Translations under genes and position numbers: made by a program
In this document: piece after piece, positions 24,995-38,100 of the stretch
Layout of the letters: each line of letters opens with the position of its first letter
Numbering within the stretch: the first letter of the stretch is position 1
Notes under the pieces: generated by a model
What the model was told of the DNA's origin: nothing
Databases searched by the model: none
What the model saw: only the letters and a program-made list of their open reading frames with translations
DNA from: Baylisascaris procyonis
Lineage: Eukaryota; Nematoda; Chromadorea; Rhabditida; Ascarididae
Assembly: GCA_037389465.1 (NCBI GenBank)
Contig: JAZARR010000033.1
Span: 1,588,501-1,652,500 of the forward strand
DNA: 64,000 nt
Direction: 5' to 3'

Positions 24995-26436
24995 ACCGCC
25001 TCCGCGTAGCGACGTTGACTGCGCCAGCAAGCGTCGCACATGCCGCAATGTTCAGGACACGTACGCATCCCGATCGCGGCACGAGATTTGAGCAGGCACA
25101 CTCGTCAGCAATTTTGGAATGACTTTGATGGTCAGTACGATAACTTTCGTGAGTCATCCCATCGCTGCACCTCTGCGGACGTCTAAACATCCGGCATAAA
25201 ATGTCGGCGACGTCGTTCTTTTTTTTTTCAAATCGTGTTCTGTCACTCGGGCAGGCGTCCTAAACAGGGTTGGCAACAAAGTCGGTAGTAGTCCGTTTGG
25301 GGGACCATCTCCCCTCATGGCTTGAAAATCTGATGGACAAATCACAATTTGCAAGCTCCTGAAAGCACGGGTTCCCTCAAGTGAATGTGGTTGTTCACCT
25401 ATGTGCAGTGTCTGAGAAGGGGCTAAGGTTTATTAGTGGCAACAACAAACGTAGACAGTGGGACACGTGCATATACTGCGCATGGCCAACTTCATACAAC
25501 AGACTTTATCGTTACACTTGAACATGCTTCAAAATGTTAGCGGAAGTCGCAGCTAATATCACGCATCAAAGCAGGCCTCATTCTTTTTTCGTCCTTCACT
25601 ACGCAGACTGTTGTCTCCACAGTGTACACCCACCTGTTCCGTACATATGTGCACACGCAGCCCTTTTTGCACATACAGCGAGTGAAGGACAAATGGCCCA
25701 TACAACATGGTGTCTACAAGAGCATTTCATAAGAACACAGGCAACGTGGCGTCAAACCATATCCCGCCTTCCTAAAATCCATTCTTAACGTGAACGATAG
25801 CTGCAATCTTGCCCTTCTGATTCCCACAGATCGTCCCATCTTGATGCAGGCTGTTTGGGTCAACAGAGGCAACAGTTTGCAAAGGCTAAACACGCGCTGG
25901 ACTAAATGCGCCAACAACACATAAAAACAAAACGCTATTCGAAGCACATATGGGCAAGCCGCCTCCCAGTTCTGCGCAGATCTCATGAGCAATTTTCGAT
26001 CGACGTTGGGGTAAGTCGGGGACCCGAAGTTGGCGTTTTAGCTGATTTCTTCCGAGCCTTATCTCATATGGAAGATGGAGAGGACAGGAGAGGTTGCCTA
26101 TACGTGACTCCAAGAGCTCAGTGACTTGGAACTTAAGTAAGCCACTGAGTGGTCTAATATGAAATAGAAGTTTACGAAATCCGCAAAAAAGTACTTGACA
26201 AGTGGTTCATCATACTCTACTCCCCTTGCCACGTCCAGCAATCAAACAAAGAATCCTTTAGTTAGCGAGTAAATCATCCGTCTCATCAAACCTAACAAAA
26301 TTTTCATTAAACACTCAACTAGAGGAGTAATCTGAAAAAATAGTTTGTGCGTCGTCCAAAGAGTCACTGAGGAAGATGGCAGACTGAGGCAATTGCGAAC
26401 AGGTAACCAGCTCGTAGATGATAAAGAAATGCTGAA
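24995..26436. other. GC-rich intergenic island with unrecognised frames
   Basis: From about 25000 to 25370 the sequence is more GC- and CpG-rich than the flanks. On the - strand a CTTTCAG acceptor at about 25364 is followed by an open frame to a TGA near 25151 encoding a Pro/Thr/Leu-rich segment; a second minus frame at 24688-25101 carries a Cys-rich stretch (CPEHCGMCDACW). No partner exons or domains are recognisable, and 25400-26400 shows only short frames. It could be a decayed gene or an unknown minus-strand exon. Confidence 0.25.
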
Positions 26437-27150
26437 AGTGAGATGAGAAAAGAGAAGACAAGAAGAGCAAGAGGGGATAACAGGAGGGAGGGGACACAAG
26501 AAGAGATAATAGAAGATAGGGAGGGCGAGGGCTCAATAGGGCAGAGGGAGGGCAAGGAAGAAAACAGGTGGAAAGAAGAGCGGGGAATAAGAGGACAGTG
26601 AGCGACAGAGGGAATAACAGGGGAGAGGAAGGGCAAGGAGGAATAACATGGCAGAAGCGAAACACTGCAATAAAAAAAACGTTGAGGTGATAAGGTCGAC
26701 GGTGGATTCTACAATAAGCATGTGCTGATGAGACCATAGTAAAGGACCAGAGTGTGGAAAATATGTCAACGATCAACAGTTTGATAAATGTCTTAATCGA
26801 CAGACCTGTCGGTGAGCAAAACAATGCTTGTGTGCAATAAGTTCATATGCATAATATCATAAAAGCGGAAGCTGTCCTTGTTATAGAGGAATACAGTAAT
26901 ACTTCAGACACAAAAACCAATCTAGAGGGGTACAACGCTCTTGAAGAGAGTACTCTCCGCTTAGATGATGTTACGCATCAGATGGAACATCAAATAACGC
27001 ACACCTTTTACAAGCAGCTCGACAACGCATTTCTGCTTCACGCGCTAAACATAAACATATTCATCTGTTGGTTACGAAGGATGGGACGATAAGTGGGCAG
27101 GAGGGATAATAAGGGAGGGTAGAGGAGGAAAGGGCCAAGCAAGGAAATAA
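26437..27150 (+). repeat. Purine-rich degenerate minisatellite
   Basis: The + strand at 26437-26660 is almost entirely A and G, built from degenerate units of roughly 30 bases around the motifs GGGAATAACAGG and AAGGGCAAGGAGG. A related purine block recurs at 27090-27150. The long minus-strand frames through this block are low-complexity Ser/Leu/Pro sequence produced by the repeat and are not genes. Confidence 0.7.
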
Positions 27151-28289
27151 AATTCAACAACGGACCATCAGTCTTGACTGCAGCGTCGACTGCAAAAACC
27201 CCGTGACATTGATGTGAAAGCGCAACGTGAAGACAGCTTTCTTGAGCACGAAATAAAACTGGTCACCTAACAAAAACATTTAAAAAACATTCAATATTCG
27301 ATATTTCAAAGAAAACCAAGCCAGCAAAACTACTACCGAACCGCGCAATGCATGCTGCCTGTTGGTCAGCACTTTAGCCATAAAACAATTTCAAGTAATA
27401 CAACAAACAAACGTAAACAAAACAGCAAAAATATGTCAGCAACTGTGAAACCATTGACCTGTTACAGAACTTCATGAAAACGACGCCTGCTTGCCCTTTA
27501 TACCACGAGGTGTTTCTTTGCTTTGTACTTCTCAAAAAGAGAAACGAGAAGTGGAAGCAAGGACTTGGAGACATCCCAATACTCCCGAGAACTGCTGCAC
27601 TTCCAGTAACTTTCGGTGGCAAAACCTTGCTGGGCCGTTCAAAGCCAACTGATGTCCACGTCATTATTCACTGCGAATGTCACACAGTCAAAAATCAAGT
27701 ATTTTAACAATACGAAAGGTGATCGCCTAGAAATGGATCCTTAAGCGAGGCGTCGCATATTCTAAACAATTTCCGAGAAGGCAATTCAAAAAATGGAAAG
27801 CCGAAACGTTGATGACATAAACATCAATGCCGCCGTAACAATCCGGCGATAGTCTGGCCACATTTACAAAGGCAGATGACGGGATTATTCCGTCCATGTA
27901 CACGCACAGCACCACAAACGGGTACTGGTTATAGCAAAACCCTTCGAAATGGCGAGCAGACAAGATGTGTTCAAATTTGTGGCGCTCTATGGAAGCGTGT
28001 AGGGATGCAGTCGGCTGAACAGACGATTGCTGCATACTCCCATCAATGGTTTACGTGGTGCTGCTGCTTGGTATATACAAACATAACGGCGACGGATATA
28101 TGTGAGCATCCGTACACCTCATGCAAAATTAAACCTACGCCAACTTGCCAAAATAAAATGGAGCGAAGTGTCGCCTATAAGATTAAAAACAATCAGAAAA
28201 ATCGCTATTCCTGGACGACGACTAAAAGCTCCATGTACTTTGACTGCTTGCTTTTGAACGCCTCTCTCGCCCTCTGTGAGAAAAATTGG
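27151..28289. other. Intergenic stretch, no gene recognised
   Basis: The sequence is A/C-rich on the + strand. A 156-codon + strand frame at 27876-28346 is the longest intergenic frame in this part but has no domain I recognise; its end runs into the possible retroelement relic that follows, so it may be part of the same decayed element. Confidence 0.3.
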
Positions 28290-28650
28290 CGAAGGATGGA
28301 TAAAAGATTCAAACAATACAGAATGGATAGTTTCAGTAAAGCTTAAAGCCGCGCCCAGGAAAAACAAGTGATGCAATTAAGCTGCAAAACGACTGCACAA
28401 AACTGACCTGCACCTCGTCTTTCAAATACCTAAAGAGTTTATAACAAAACCAAGAACTGTTTCAACAATGACCAACTATTGGTTAACCCCAAACGGCAAT
28501 GGATTTATCACATCTCTGATGCATCAACTAGTGCCACGGTGACTGCAATCAAACAACAGAAGAGACATCGGTGCCCCTTCGCTAAAGTCCAACGTCCACT
28601 CTTAGAAATGCCCAGCAAGCCAAAGAACTTTGCCAATATATGCAACATTA
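28290..28650 (+). mobile_element. Possible RTE-like LINE reverse-transcriptase relic
   Basis: With frame changes, the + strand reads a Thr-Glu-Trp segment, then TCTSSFKYLKSL at about 28405-28443, and later a segment with LKSNVHS near 28585-28607. Nematode RTE-type retrotransposons have the pattern K-T-E-Y-M, then S-F-K-Y-L-G-S, then R-L-K-S-K-I-Y-R after the reverse-transcriptase core, in this order and similar spacing. Stops and shifts interrupt all frames. The match is short, so this is a tentative call. Confidence 0.35.
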
Positions 28651-29432
28651 GAAACGATGCTCTTATACATTATGAGTTCATATTTGACCCCTACTTTCTA
28701 AGATACAGAATACGGCCGAAATCTCTGACTGCTCTCAACGATACTTTTTGAGCTTCAAAGAACGGCACCAGTTTCTGAAGATCTGCTGGTCGCGCATCAG
28801 AATACAAATAGCCATGCACAGCAAACAACTAAACGGAACTCCCAAATTTCAATTTTCTGATATTTTAATATCGCCAACTTTCGTACCTTCATATTCGGTC
28901 CTTCCCTTCCTCTCCCAATTCCGCCGTGACTGCGCTGATTGCTTCTGCTCTTAAATTAACCAGCAGCTTCTCGACAACTGGTTTAGCATCCATTTGGAAA
29001 ACTTCACCAATCAATGATTTGTTGATACTTTGCAAAGCTATCCAATGATCGATTTGCTGACCTCTTTACAATTATCCAGAAGAGAAGGGAATACGGTAGA
29101 AATTACCGGTCCTTTAAAAACTATTTCCGGTATCTCCTTGCTCCAAAACCTTCCACCGGAGAACTTTAGAGAGGGTTGGAAACGAAAGAAGCAAGAGATA
29201 ACGGAGAAAAATACGGCAGAAAAGAGGAACAGGTAACGCACTCAACGATATGCAAACATGGAAGCAAACAAGAGCACTTTCGAAGCAACCACTTCGACGG
29301 CCTGCATGCTTCCGGCTCCAAACAAACTGCGTCCCACGGAATGTAAGGCATGCAAGTGACCGAGATGCGATGCTGTTTAATTGGCCTCCAACACCTCCAG
29401 TAAAATTAGCGGGCACTCAAACACCAAGCACA
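28651..29432. other. 3' flank of the ABHD17-type gene
   Basis: No further gene is seen. Read on the - strand this is downstream of the hydrolase stop codon; an ATTAAA variant polyadenylation signal lies about 55 bases past the stop (complement of TTTAAT at about 29375-29380). The short open frames around 29030-29350 on both strands are unsupported. Confidence 0.35.
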
Positions 29433-32400
29433 TTAAGTGCCGGTCTGCGGTACATCTTTGCTCCTAAACGCTTCATTTTCAATAAACGCTCTCAGACGGT
29501 CCAAATATGCTGCGTGCAGCTCAACGTCGTTGTGCCCTGCGCCGGCTACCCATAAAGGTTCCACAGACGACGGGCACTGCTCGTAGATCGATACTCCGTG
29601 AGAAAAGTCGATTACCTAGAAAGAACTATACGATCAGACAGCCATAGAAATAAGCCGATTATCTTTGGTGTGCCACAAGTGATAGCAGAAGTAAGAAACG
29701 AGTAAGACAATGTGCGCGTAATTCCCTGGACTTCAATTGCGGCATATAGTTTAGTAATGCACTTATGACAATAACAACTGTCTTCTATCACCACCTGTTG
29801 CTCTAATATATTCAACTGGAGCATAACGCCGATAACCGAGTTGTCGTGAATAAAAAGATGCAATGTCCTCATACCTTTTGCGATTCTCTCCTCAGCAAGC
29901 GAAGAAAACCGAAACCCTCACCGCATTATTTACTTTTGGATCGCGACCGTCATGCTCAACAAGTTTACATGAGCATTTCGATGTGCGCTAATCGAATGAG
30001 TAAGCGTCAGTGGAGCGTGTCAACCATGATTTTACAGCAAGCGTTTGCACTACCATACAAAGATTACACATGCGAATTGGGCGAATATCAACGCGTAGGT
30101 TTCAATGATCATAGCAAATGAAAGCGTTTTCGAAATACTTGCAAAGATTGTGCTGTATCTCACAAATGCCCTCTCTTTCTGATTCGCTGCTGCCACAGTC
30201 CTGAATATGCACACTATAACCCACATTCGATCAAAAAGTGTTGCTTGGCCGACATCAGCCTTTACAAACTATGCCTCTTATGCAGCTCGAAACTGTCTAA
30301 GCTTGAAGTCTACACCAGTTCTCAGAAATAAAGGCTTAGTGGCACCAGCTGTCAATTCTCCAGCAGTTGAGCCATTTGGTCAGTCGAACCGAACGATAAA
30401 CAATGCAACCGGAAGTTCGCTGCTTGCGAAATGGTCAGGAAATCATACCTCATCATCGGTTCCGTGAATGACGAGCGTAGGGCAACGCACACGAGGAATC
30501 TTCTCGATAGAGGGGAACGCATCGCAGCACCATGTGCGCTGTGTGCCAGGAAATGCAACGCGCATGCCGGACATTAGTGGCGAGTGCAATATCAGTGCGG
30601 CCACCGAACCCTCCACACTCGCCAAATCGACACTCGGCACCGTCCCTGGAACAGGAACCTCTACCGTTTTACACTTCACTGAAGACCTTCAGATCATCAA
30701 CGACACCATCGTCAGTGGTACGATATCATCTTTCCATCTACCAACATTTCCTTGCATTTAAAAGCCTCCCTCTACATCGATTCACACACAGTTACTAAGC
30801 AGAACACTGGTAAAACATATCATCCCCTTATGACTCATCCATATTTCGCTAATACATCAGATTCACAGTAAATCCTAATCATTTAGAATCAAATTTACGA
30901 TCAGTCCCAATTACTAAGGTGTGAGTGAAAATTTCTCGTTGGCCGAGCAAAACTCAAACGGCACTTGCGCACCTATAGATTGTCCATAAAGAATGACTCG
31001 CTCGGCGGGCATCTGATACCGTGACTTCAGTGCCGCTAAAGCGGCTGCTATGTCCGCATATAAATTCCTTTCGGACGGCTTCCCACCCGAACATCCATAT
31101 CCTGAAAGAAACATTAATCCGCATATGTTATCATTTTCATTGCTAGCGCCTTCTCTCAGAGTACTGCACGATATAAACGTCTTCATAAAAGATGGCTGTC
31201 GAGAAGCTCATTCAAAGGTTCAATTCCCTCAGTACGGGGAGGGAGGGTGGGGAAAGAAATTCATCCAGCCAACGCAGGAGCCCATGGCTGGAGTTTTCGC
31301 TAGAAGACTTATTTAATGTCTTTACGCGGTGCCATAAATAGTCCCCCTGAAGTATAAATCATTTTCTTGGAGGCCTCTTCTTGGCTGATTGAAATAAGGA
31401 TAAAATGTGAACCAAAAACAGCGAATTCCTCAAGTTTTCAATGAGCTGGCTCAAATTTCTGCGATTAATTTAAGGTCAACGGACTGGAGAGATATCTGCA
31501 TCCTCATTCAAGCAAGACCTGCCTCCTCGCAGTGCTACCGCTAATGGATGTTATGCTCACGACCGCCGCAATATAACAAACTATTCGCTATAAAGAAAAA
31601 TGTGACGTGATTTAAAAAACATCGATACTCAGCGCAATCTGCATAAGTCAATAGTGCATTTCACGCAAGACTCACCGCAAAACTTCTTCAGCAATTCTAC
31701 TCTGCATGCAACACCATTATAATCTTTGTGAGCGGGAATGAGGAATTCATTTCCTCCTCTAAGCAAGTTTGGGGCAATAAGAAAAACTACCTCGGAGAAA
31801 CGAAACACTTGAAGCGTAGACACGAAAACAGCTCGGGACTTTATACTTAGCAGCTTCAAAACACTAAGCCAAAACATTCCAATACAGTTGGAGATCTAGA
31901 GTGTAAGGAAATGATGGGTATGCACCCGCACATCCTACTTGTGCCGCAATCCTACAAACGTGACGCCTTTCCTTTTTGTGACGTTTCACAAACCGATGGT
32001 ATCGATAAAAGACTCCTACCCCTGAAACATATATCTGCGATAAACTGTCAAGTGAAAGAAGAAAAGTCAAATGAGAGAAAAATGCCGCAAAAGGCTAATC
32101 AACAAATCGGACAACAAGGATATCTCCACCAAAAAATTCAAACCAACAAACTAATTAGGCACCCGCATACAAGAAAGAGAATGTGTAATTCAAAACTCGA
32201 GTTCAATTCGCATCTTGCGCTCCCTCGATGCACATTCTACGTTGCGGCCATCATAAAAACGGAAATCCCGACAAGAAAGCGTACCTGAATAATCGTAGCT
32301 GAAAACATTGCAACCGAGACGAAATCCAAGTCCATAATAAAAACTGCACATCTGCCCCAAATCGACAGCGTTTCCATGCGAGAAAAGCAGCGTGAAATGT

Positions 32401-35189
32401 GCATCTCCACAAGGCTTCACATACATACAAGCTATTCGATTCCTCAACATAAAAGAACATCAACCAAACAGCGACGCATTAAACGAGCCAAGTAGAAATT
32501 CTAACGAGGTAGGGGTTGTATGAGATACAACAGCAAGTGGAAAGAGATATACGTCCTCTTTGTGTTGCTCCATACCCCCTGCCACCTCACCCTTTGATCA
32601 CGGACCGACTCAGCACAGACATCGGAGAAGAATTATGCACCAGATCACAGTAGGTCCCACATACACTCCTGATGGATGTGATGACACTAACTGGGGAAAT
32701 AACGGTACTTTCATGCAGCAAAACATCGGATTAACAATGACAAAAAATCACGCGCAAACGAAACGCTTGGCTCGGTATTTCGGTCTCCATGCACGGAATG
32801 CAGAAAGCTAATCGGCGACTACAAAATGAAGCTCTATGTGCGATCACTTCCAACAAAAAAATTGCAAAGTTTTAAAAATCGTCTGAACTTCAGAAGCACC
32901 ATCGAATCTTTAAAACGCATGTGCTGCTTAATGCAGAAGTTGGAAAGAAAAAATTGGCGATCAAAAGTGCACAATGATCAATCAAAATGAGTCGTATTCT
33001 TTGAAAATGTCGCCTGATACATTTCCTCTCAGCAATCCCGAGCGCACTACTGCAGCCAAGAATAATAAAATTTTATGGTAAGTGTCTGCCAAGATATGAA
33101 TTCATATAAAAAAATTAACGTTCTATCTAGTCTGCAGCGTTAACGCTCGCTGAATCTAAAAGTGATGCTCGCATAACGATGCAAAGTCAGGGAGGAGAAA
33201 ATTCCCGCCATTTGAGACCTCACTTTAAGTGGGAACTCAGTATGACCGATACATTATCGCTGATGCTATCTCTTCTTAGGATCTTCGAAACAATGCAATG
33301 TCCCACTGACTCAGAGATGATAAACATCATACTCTGTCCTCCTCGAATGTGATTCATCCTTCCCCAACCCCCATGCTATGAGCCAGCATCAAGGCAGGTC
33401 GCTTTAATGCATCTGGCTAACGTCTGATAAGGATTTCGTGACCAAAGCTGCAGCGTTATATCACCTAAACATCAGATACATATAAAAGAAGCAAAAAAGA
33501 ACCTTCGTCTAGTTCGCGTATAGAATACATCCACGTTGCGAAGTTCGTCGGATCCATGAGGCCAATCCGCACGCCCCTCCACCAATTCAAGCGAGGTGCT
33601 AAAATATATTACTGCAGTGATACTCATTTCTTTAGGCAGTACTAACCCGAAAAGGCCTCCGATCAACTTAAAACAGCCCATTTTCCTTGCCAAATCGATG
33701 ACTTATTAGACAGGATATTCATTTTTTGAAGTTGGCACTGCTGGCTTCTGAAATGTTTCCCCCAAAAACAAAAAATTTCGGCCGTAAAGAAACCCATAAA
33801 CACCGAATCTGCCGCGATCCTTCACAGCAGACGATGTTCATGCTTTCAAACGTTCGGACTTTCCGGTCAACGTCGGAAAACATTTTGCAAATTTCAGAAT
33901 AGAAGAATGGCTTTTCTATAAATCGAAAAATTTGTTCAGATAAACACCCTCTGAGAGTGCGACTCAGCGAAAATTTTAATGCTGCTGACAAACTTCATAA
34001 ATGTGTTTCGTGCTCTGCGGAATGAGAACTATCCCCTCCTTGCTTTGTCTGAGTAAAGTACACTTCAATGGCAAGACTATGTTTTGTTTCGAAATGATTT
34101 AAGGATTTTTCATTGCATGCATGCGGCTTTGGTTCCTCGTGTTGAGCAATCCAAAAATAGAACTGCTAGCTCTAAACGACGCTCGTCTGTGAAATAACAC
34201 CATCTGAATTCTTCAGTGCTTCTTCTAAATTCAATCTTAGCTCATGTGCTCGAGGAGATCTTTGACTAGAAGCCAAATCACTTTTGCTGCATTCAATGCC
34301 GGTTTCGCCACTATCGTAGCAGCCACTGATCCATAAAGCTATAAATGTTGCTCATTTCTTGTTCAGCTGGCACAGTTACATATGTTCACAAAATCACGCT
34401 GGCCACTTCTTCTGTGCAACAAAAATACACTTCCTATGTCCCCTCTTGTATCTAAACAGAACGTTTCCCTTCGAATGTCGTGACTAAAAAAGTCCAAGGA
34501 TCACCCATCAAGCAAATCGGTATTATATTGGCAGTGAGTCTTTGCATATCAGCGAGTCTCCAGAACTCCCACTTTCCCGAAACGCTCTATATTAATAACG
34601 GAATTACCTTCTGCGATTACTGCTCAGCTGCGGCTAAATGTGAATCACAACAAATGCAACTACAAAAATGGTGGGATCAATGAATGCCCAACTTTGCAGC
34701 AACTCAATTCGACGGTGGCAAAAAATATACAATGAGGACAACGAGCATATCTGTTGTTTACAAGGACTATTTCTTCACTTCGGAAAATTTATTCAGCTTG
34801 CATTGACCGCTCGGTTTTCTTCAAGCGGTCAGCACCATATATACTTCGCTTAACTTGTGCCTTGGATGTAGCCACAATGGCTGCTAACCGAGAGCATGAA
34901 AAACTCTATTAGATAGCATTCTCGATTAAACGCTCTCAACTGTAAGCACACTTGATTCAAACCCATTCGATTAAAAAAAATTAAAAATAAGGAGAAAAAG
35001 AAGAGCATACTGTTGTGAATCATGCTGAACGATGCGATAGCTCGGTTCGGGTGGCATAAACGCCAGCTTGGAGACGATAGAAGAAGGAAGTGGAGGACAG
35101 CAGAAAAGGCAGCATAGATCCTTCAGTGAAACCCTGCCAGCACCCTGTCCTCCCTGCCCCACTGCCGACGGTTCACTTGCCGACTGCAT
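29433..35189 (-). CDS. abhd17: ABHD17-type protein depalmitoylase (alpha/beta hydrolase), 6 exons
   Basis: Minus-strand exons in order: 35011-35189, 33503-33598, 32285-32442, 30973-31101, 30449-30645, 29433-29615 (TAA). All phases agree and give 313 residues; human ABHD17A has about 310. The N-terminus carries the Cys cluster LCCLFCCPP (Cys26, 27, 30, 31), which in this family is itself palmitoylated and anchors the enzyme to membranes, followed by KLAFMPPEP. The hydrolase core has [14 protein letters not shown] (about 110-123), the nucleophile elbow GQSIG with Ser186, Asp252 in HGTDDE and His281 in GAGHND, forming an intact catalytic triad. ABHD17 enzymes remove palmitate from proteins such as Ras and synaptic scaffolds; nematode AHO-3 belongs to this family. 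The start is fixed by an in-frame stop just upstream of the ATG. The acceptor before exon 3 (TTATGTTGAG) is non-consensus but is the only one that fits frame and homology. The gene converges on nrbp. Confidence 0.94.
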
Positions 35190-38100
35190 TGATGCTATTC
35201 ACCATTAGCGAGTCCTGAAACCCAAACTTCGTCAGGTCTATGGTGCAGCATCAATCGGCATACCCTTGCCAACAAAACCCTCTTTTAAAATTGACAATTA
35301 TCGCTGAGAAAATATTAGGGAATGTTTAGCGGCAGTAAAACCAATGGATTCATGCGAAGTAGAACACTCAGAGTTAGAACAACGTTCGTTCACAGAATCA
35401 GTACATTGGTTGAAATATTCTAAACACAAACCCAGGATATATCAAAGCAGAGATTCCAAGTTCTTGGAAAATTGCTCCTACTTGTTCAACTTATGAACCA
35501 TCTCAATCGGTTCCTTAACCCTCGCTTCTTCTGTAATTCATTTTATGAACTCGTCGCTCAGTCAACAGATAGTGCCCTTAAATCCAGTCATGCGAACAGG
35601 TCTAGATTTAACCTGCGACTGCAGTGAGGAGCCCACTTCCAATCTCAATTGAGTTAAACTCCTTTGTTTTATCAGGACAGAATTTAATACATCCACACAG
35701 TATCATGCATTAAATCTGGCCCTGTTCATGCTCGTAGCCGGATTTAATCGATCGGGAATGGAGCCGGATTTAATCGAGACCCTCAACGAACAAGGGAAAC
35801 ATGATTCCAAGCATAAAATCACCACTCAGTAAAAAAATGACACGAGGAAAATGAGCTTTGCAGGAAGTACTTCAGAACATAGATGAACGATGAGCGAGTG
35901 AATAAATGAAGAAAGAAACATAATATCAAAGTTATGAAAATACAGGCACTCAGCAAATAAACGAACACGGCAATTAAATGGTACGACGTACGCATTCGCA
36001 ATTTTATCTCATTGCGAACGTCAATAAATAACAAAACATGTGCCATAACGTTCTAGCCAAACCCATCGTTCACACACATTTTAATAAAGATCTGTACTGG
36101 CGGACCGCCTTGAATCCCAACCAGTTGTAAAATGCGACCCAACGTCACCACAAAATGTGCGCAATTTTGTGACACTCAAATACCCATAACTTCATTTTTT
36201 TATAACTCAAATACTGGTGATTACCCAGTGGATACTAGGGCAAATAGACAGATACATGCATAGAGATAAGATGTCGCTACGATAGGCATTGGCCATGCAG
36301 TCGTAAAAGCACATAACGGAACGGATTACAATTAACAACGAAAAGGCTAAATGCTGAAATGGAAGAGAGACCGCTAGAAAGCTAAAGGTTCTTGTACGCA
36401 GAATTTGCAGTGGGGGAGAGGAAAGGAGGTAAGAATAAGTTTAATACCTCTGATGGCATCGACATAAAAAAACAGCCACTCAGATATACGCAAAAGAATC
36501 TACCCGAGATTAGAAAAGGGAAGTCTGGTTGATAGGCCAACAGAGAGTGCGAAAACTTCAAAATTTCGAAGCAAAGTAAAGAAATTTCTTTAATGGAGTT
36601 AAATCCACACTAACATCAAAAGCAAACGTAAAATTTCCGCATCCCTTCAGAATTTCAGAACTATTGCTTTGAGACTTTCTTCCCAACCAGATACAGGTGA
36701 AGGGGAGAGGAGAGGGGGATTTTGACACTTTGAGCTACTCTTGACTCCATTTATTTGTAATGCGTCAGTGGGTTCTCAGGTGAATCGGAAAAAAAACTTC
36801 GTACGGAGCATGGACAAATAAACCAAAGGTATGAAAGTAGAGTGGGAATGTTGGTTGAAAAGTTCTGCATACGTAGTGGCTTTTTCTGCCAAGTTTAATT
36901 AAGCAGCATTGAGGAAAGCCAATCGCCCTGAAGAAGCATCGACGAGGATCCCATTAAATGGAACAAACGATGGACAAAGTGCTGATTGCAGGTTAAATTA
37001 AGTTTCACTCGAGGATGACGACCACCCAGAAGGAAACATTTTCCGGTCAGCGAAAATAAACTGTGGAAAACCACTTCTTACCATCACCTGTAGAATTAAC
37101 CTCCTTGGCGTTCACCGATCATCACGAAACACATGCCAAAATGGAACAGCAATAAACCATCAGCGCGCCCTAACAGTGATTCAGGCTTTTGAAACAAAAA
37201 AACACAAACACACCGATGTCGGCAACGAACGCCACACTACGCACGCTCATAGCGTGACACACTGTGAGAGAGTGCTAGAGAAAGAGAGAGTACGCGCGCA
37301 CTTGTGGTCAATTCTTTTGCACCGATTTACGATTTTGGTATAAACAAGAAGGTATGCAAAGAAAATTTCCCCGAGGATGGAGGTATTTATGCAAAGGAAA
37401 CAAAAAATTTCCCCGAGGATAGAGGTATTTATGCAAAGGAAACAATAAAAGAATGCAAAGATGGTAAAAGGATGATGTTTAGTACAGAATAGAGCAACGG
37501 AAGCACCGATTCGATGAGAATGCAATTCATAAAAATATCAGCGAGAAATTAGAAGTGCTATGAAAGAAGTGGATTGCATCATCGTAGATGAATAAAAGAA
37601 CACTCAATGGGTGCATCGGTAGAGTTTTGATGGAAATGTTTTCATTGAGCGTTCTTAAGCGAACAACACTTCTCCCACTGAATACACCTGATAGTAATAC
37701 ATTCCGACGGTACATAACTTTAATAAATTAGAGCACCTGAAAATGCACGTTCCCCGGTCTCTTCTCATGCCTTGTAGAAGGAGAAGTTTGTACTGTGGAG
37801 TGTTGAGTATCATTTCTGAAGAATTTCAAGTTGAGGGTACCATCGGTTATGTATCACAATGGAAGTCCAAACGTGCCACTCACTACAAATATGCATATTC
37901 AAAGACAGGCTTAATCTACTTCAGGAGCATATTCGAGAAGGGATTGACTCTCCTATCGCAAGCAAGGGTCCATGCGCTAGTTTGACTCAGTAAGTGGAGC
38001 AATCTATTATACGCTATTTTCAGTACTTGCATTTATCTACCTGTCTAATTTAGGCTGAAATCATTGAAAATATCCAAATCTTCAACATATACGACACCTG

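Noticed and set aside
26242..26824. 169-codon and other minus-strand frames rich in Ser, Leu and Pro.
   Set aside because: They are translations of the purine-rich minisatellite and have no independent coding signal.
29846..30121. 91-codon + strand frame in an abhd17 intron.
   Set aside because: It is antisense to a well-supported gene, has no domain, and its composition matches the A/C-rich intron background.
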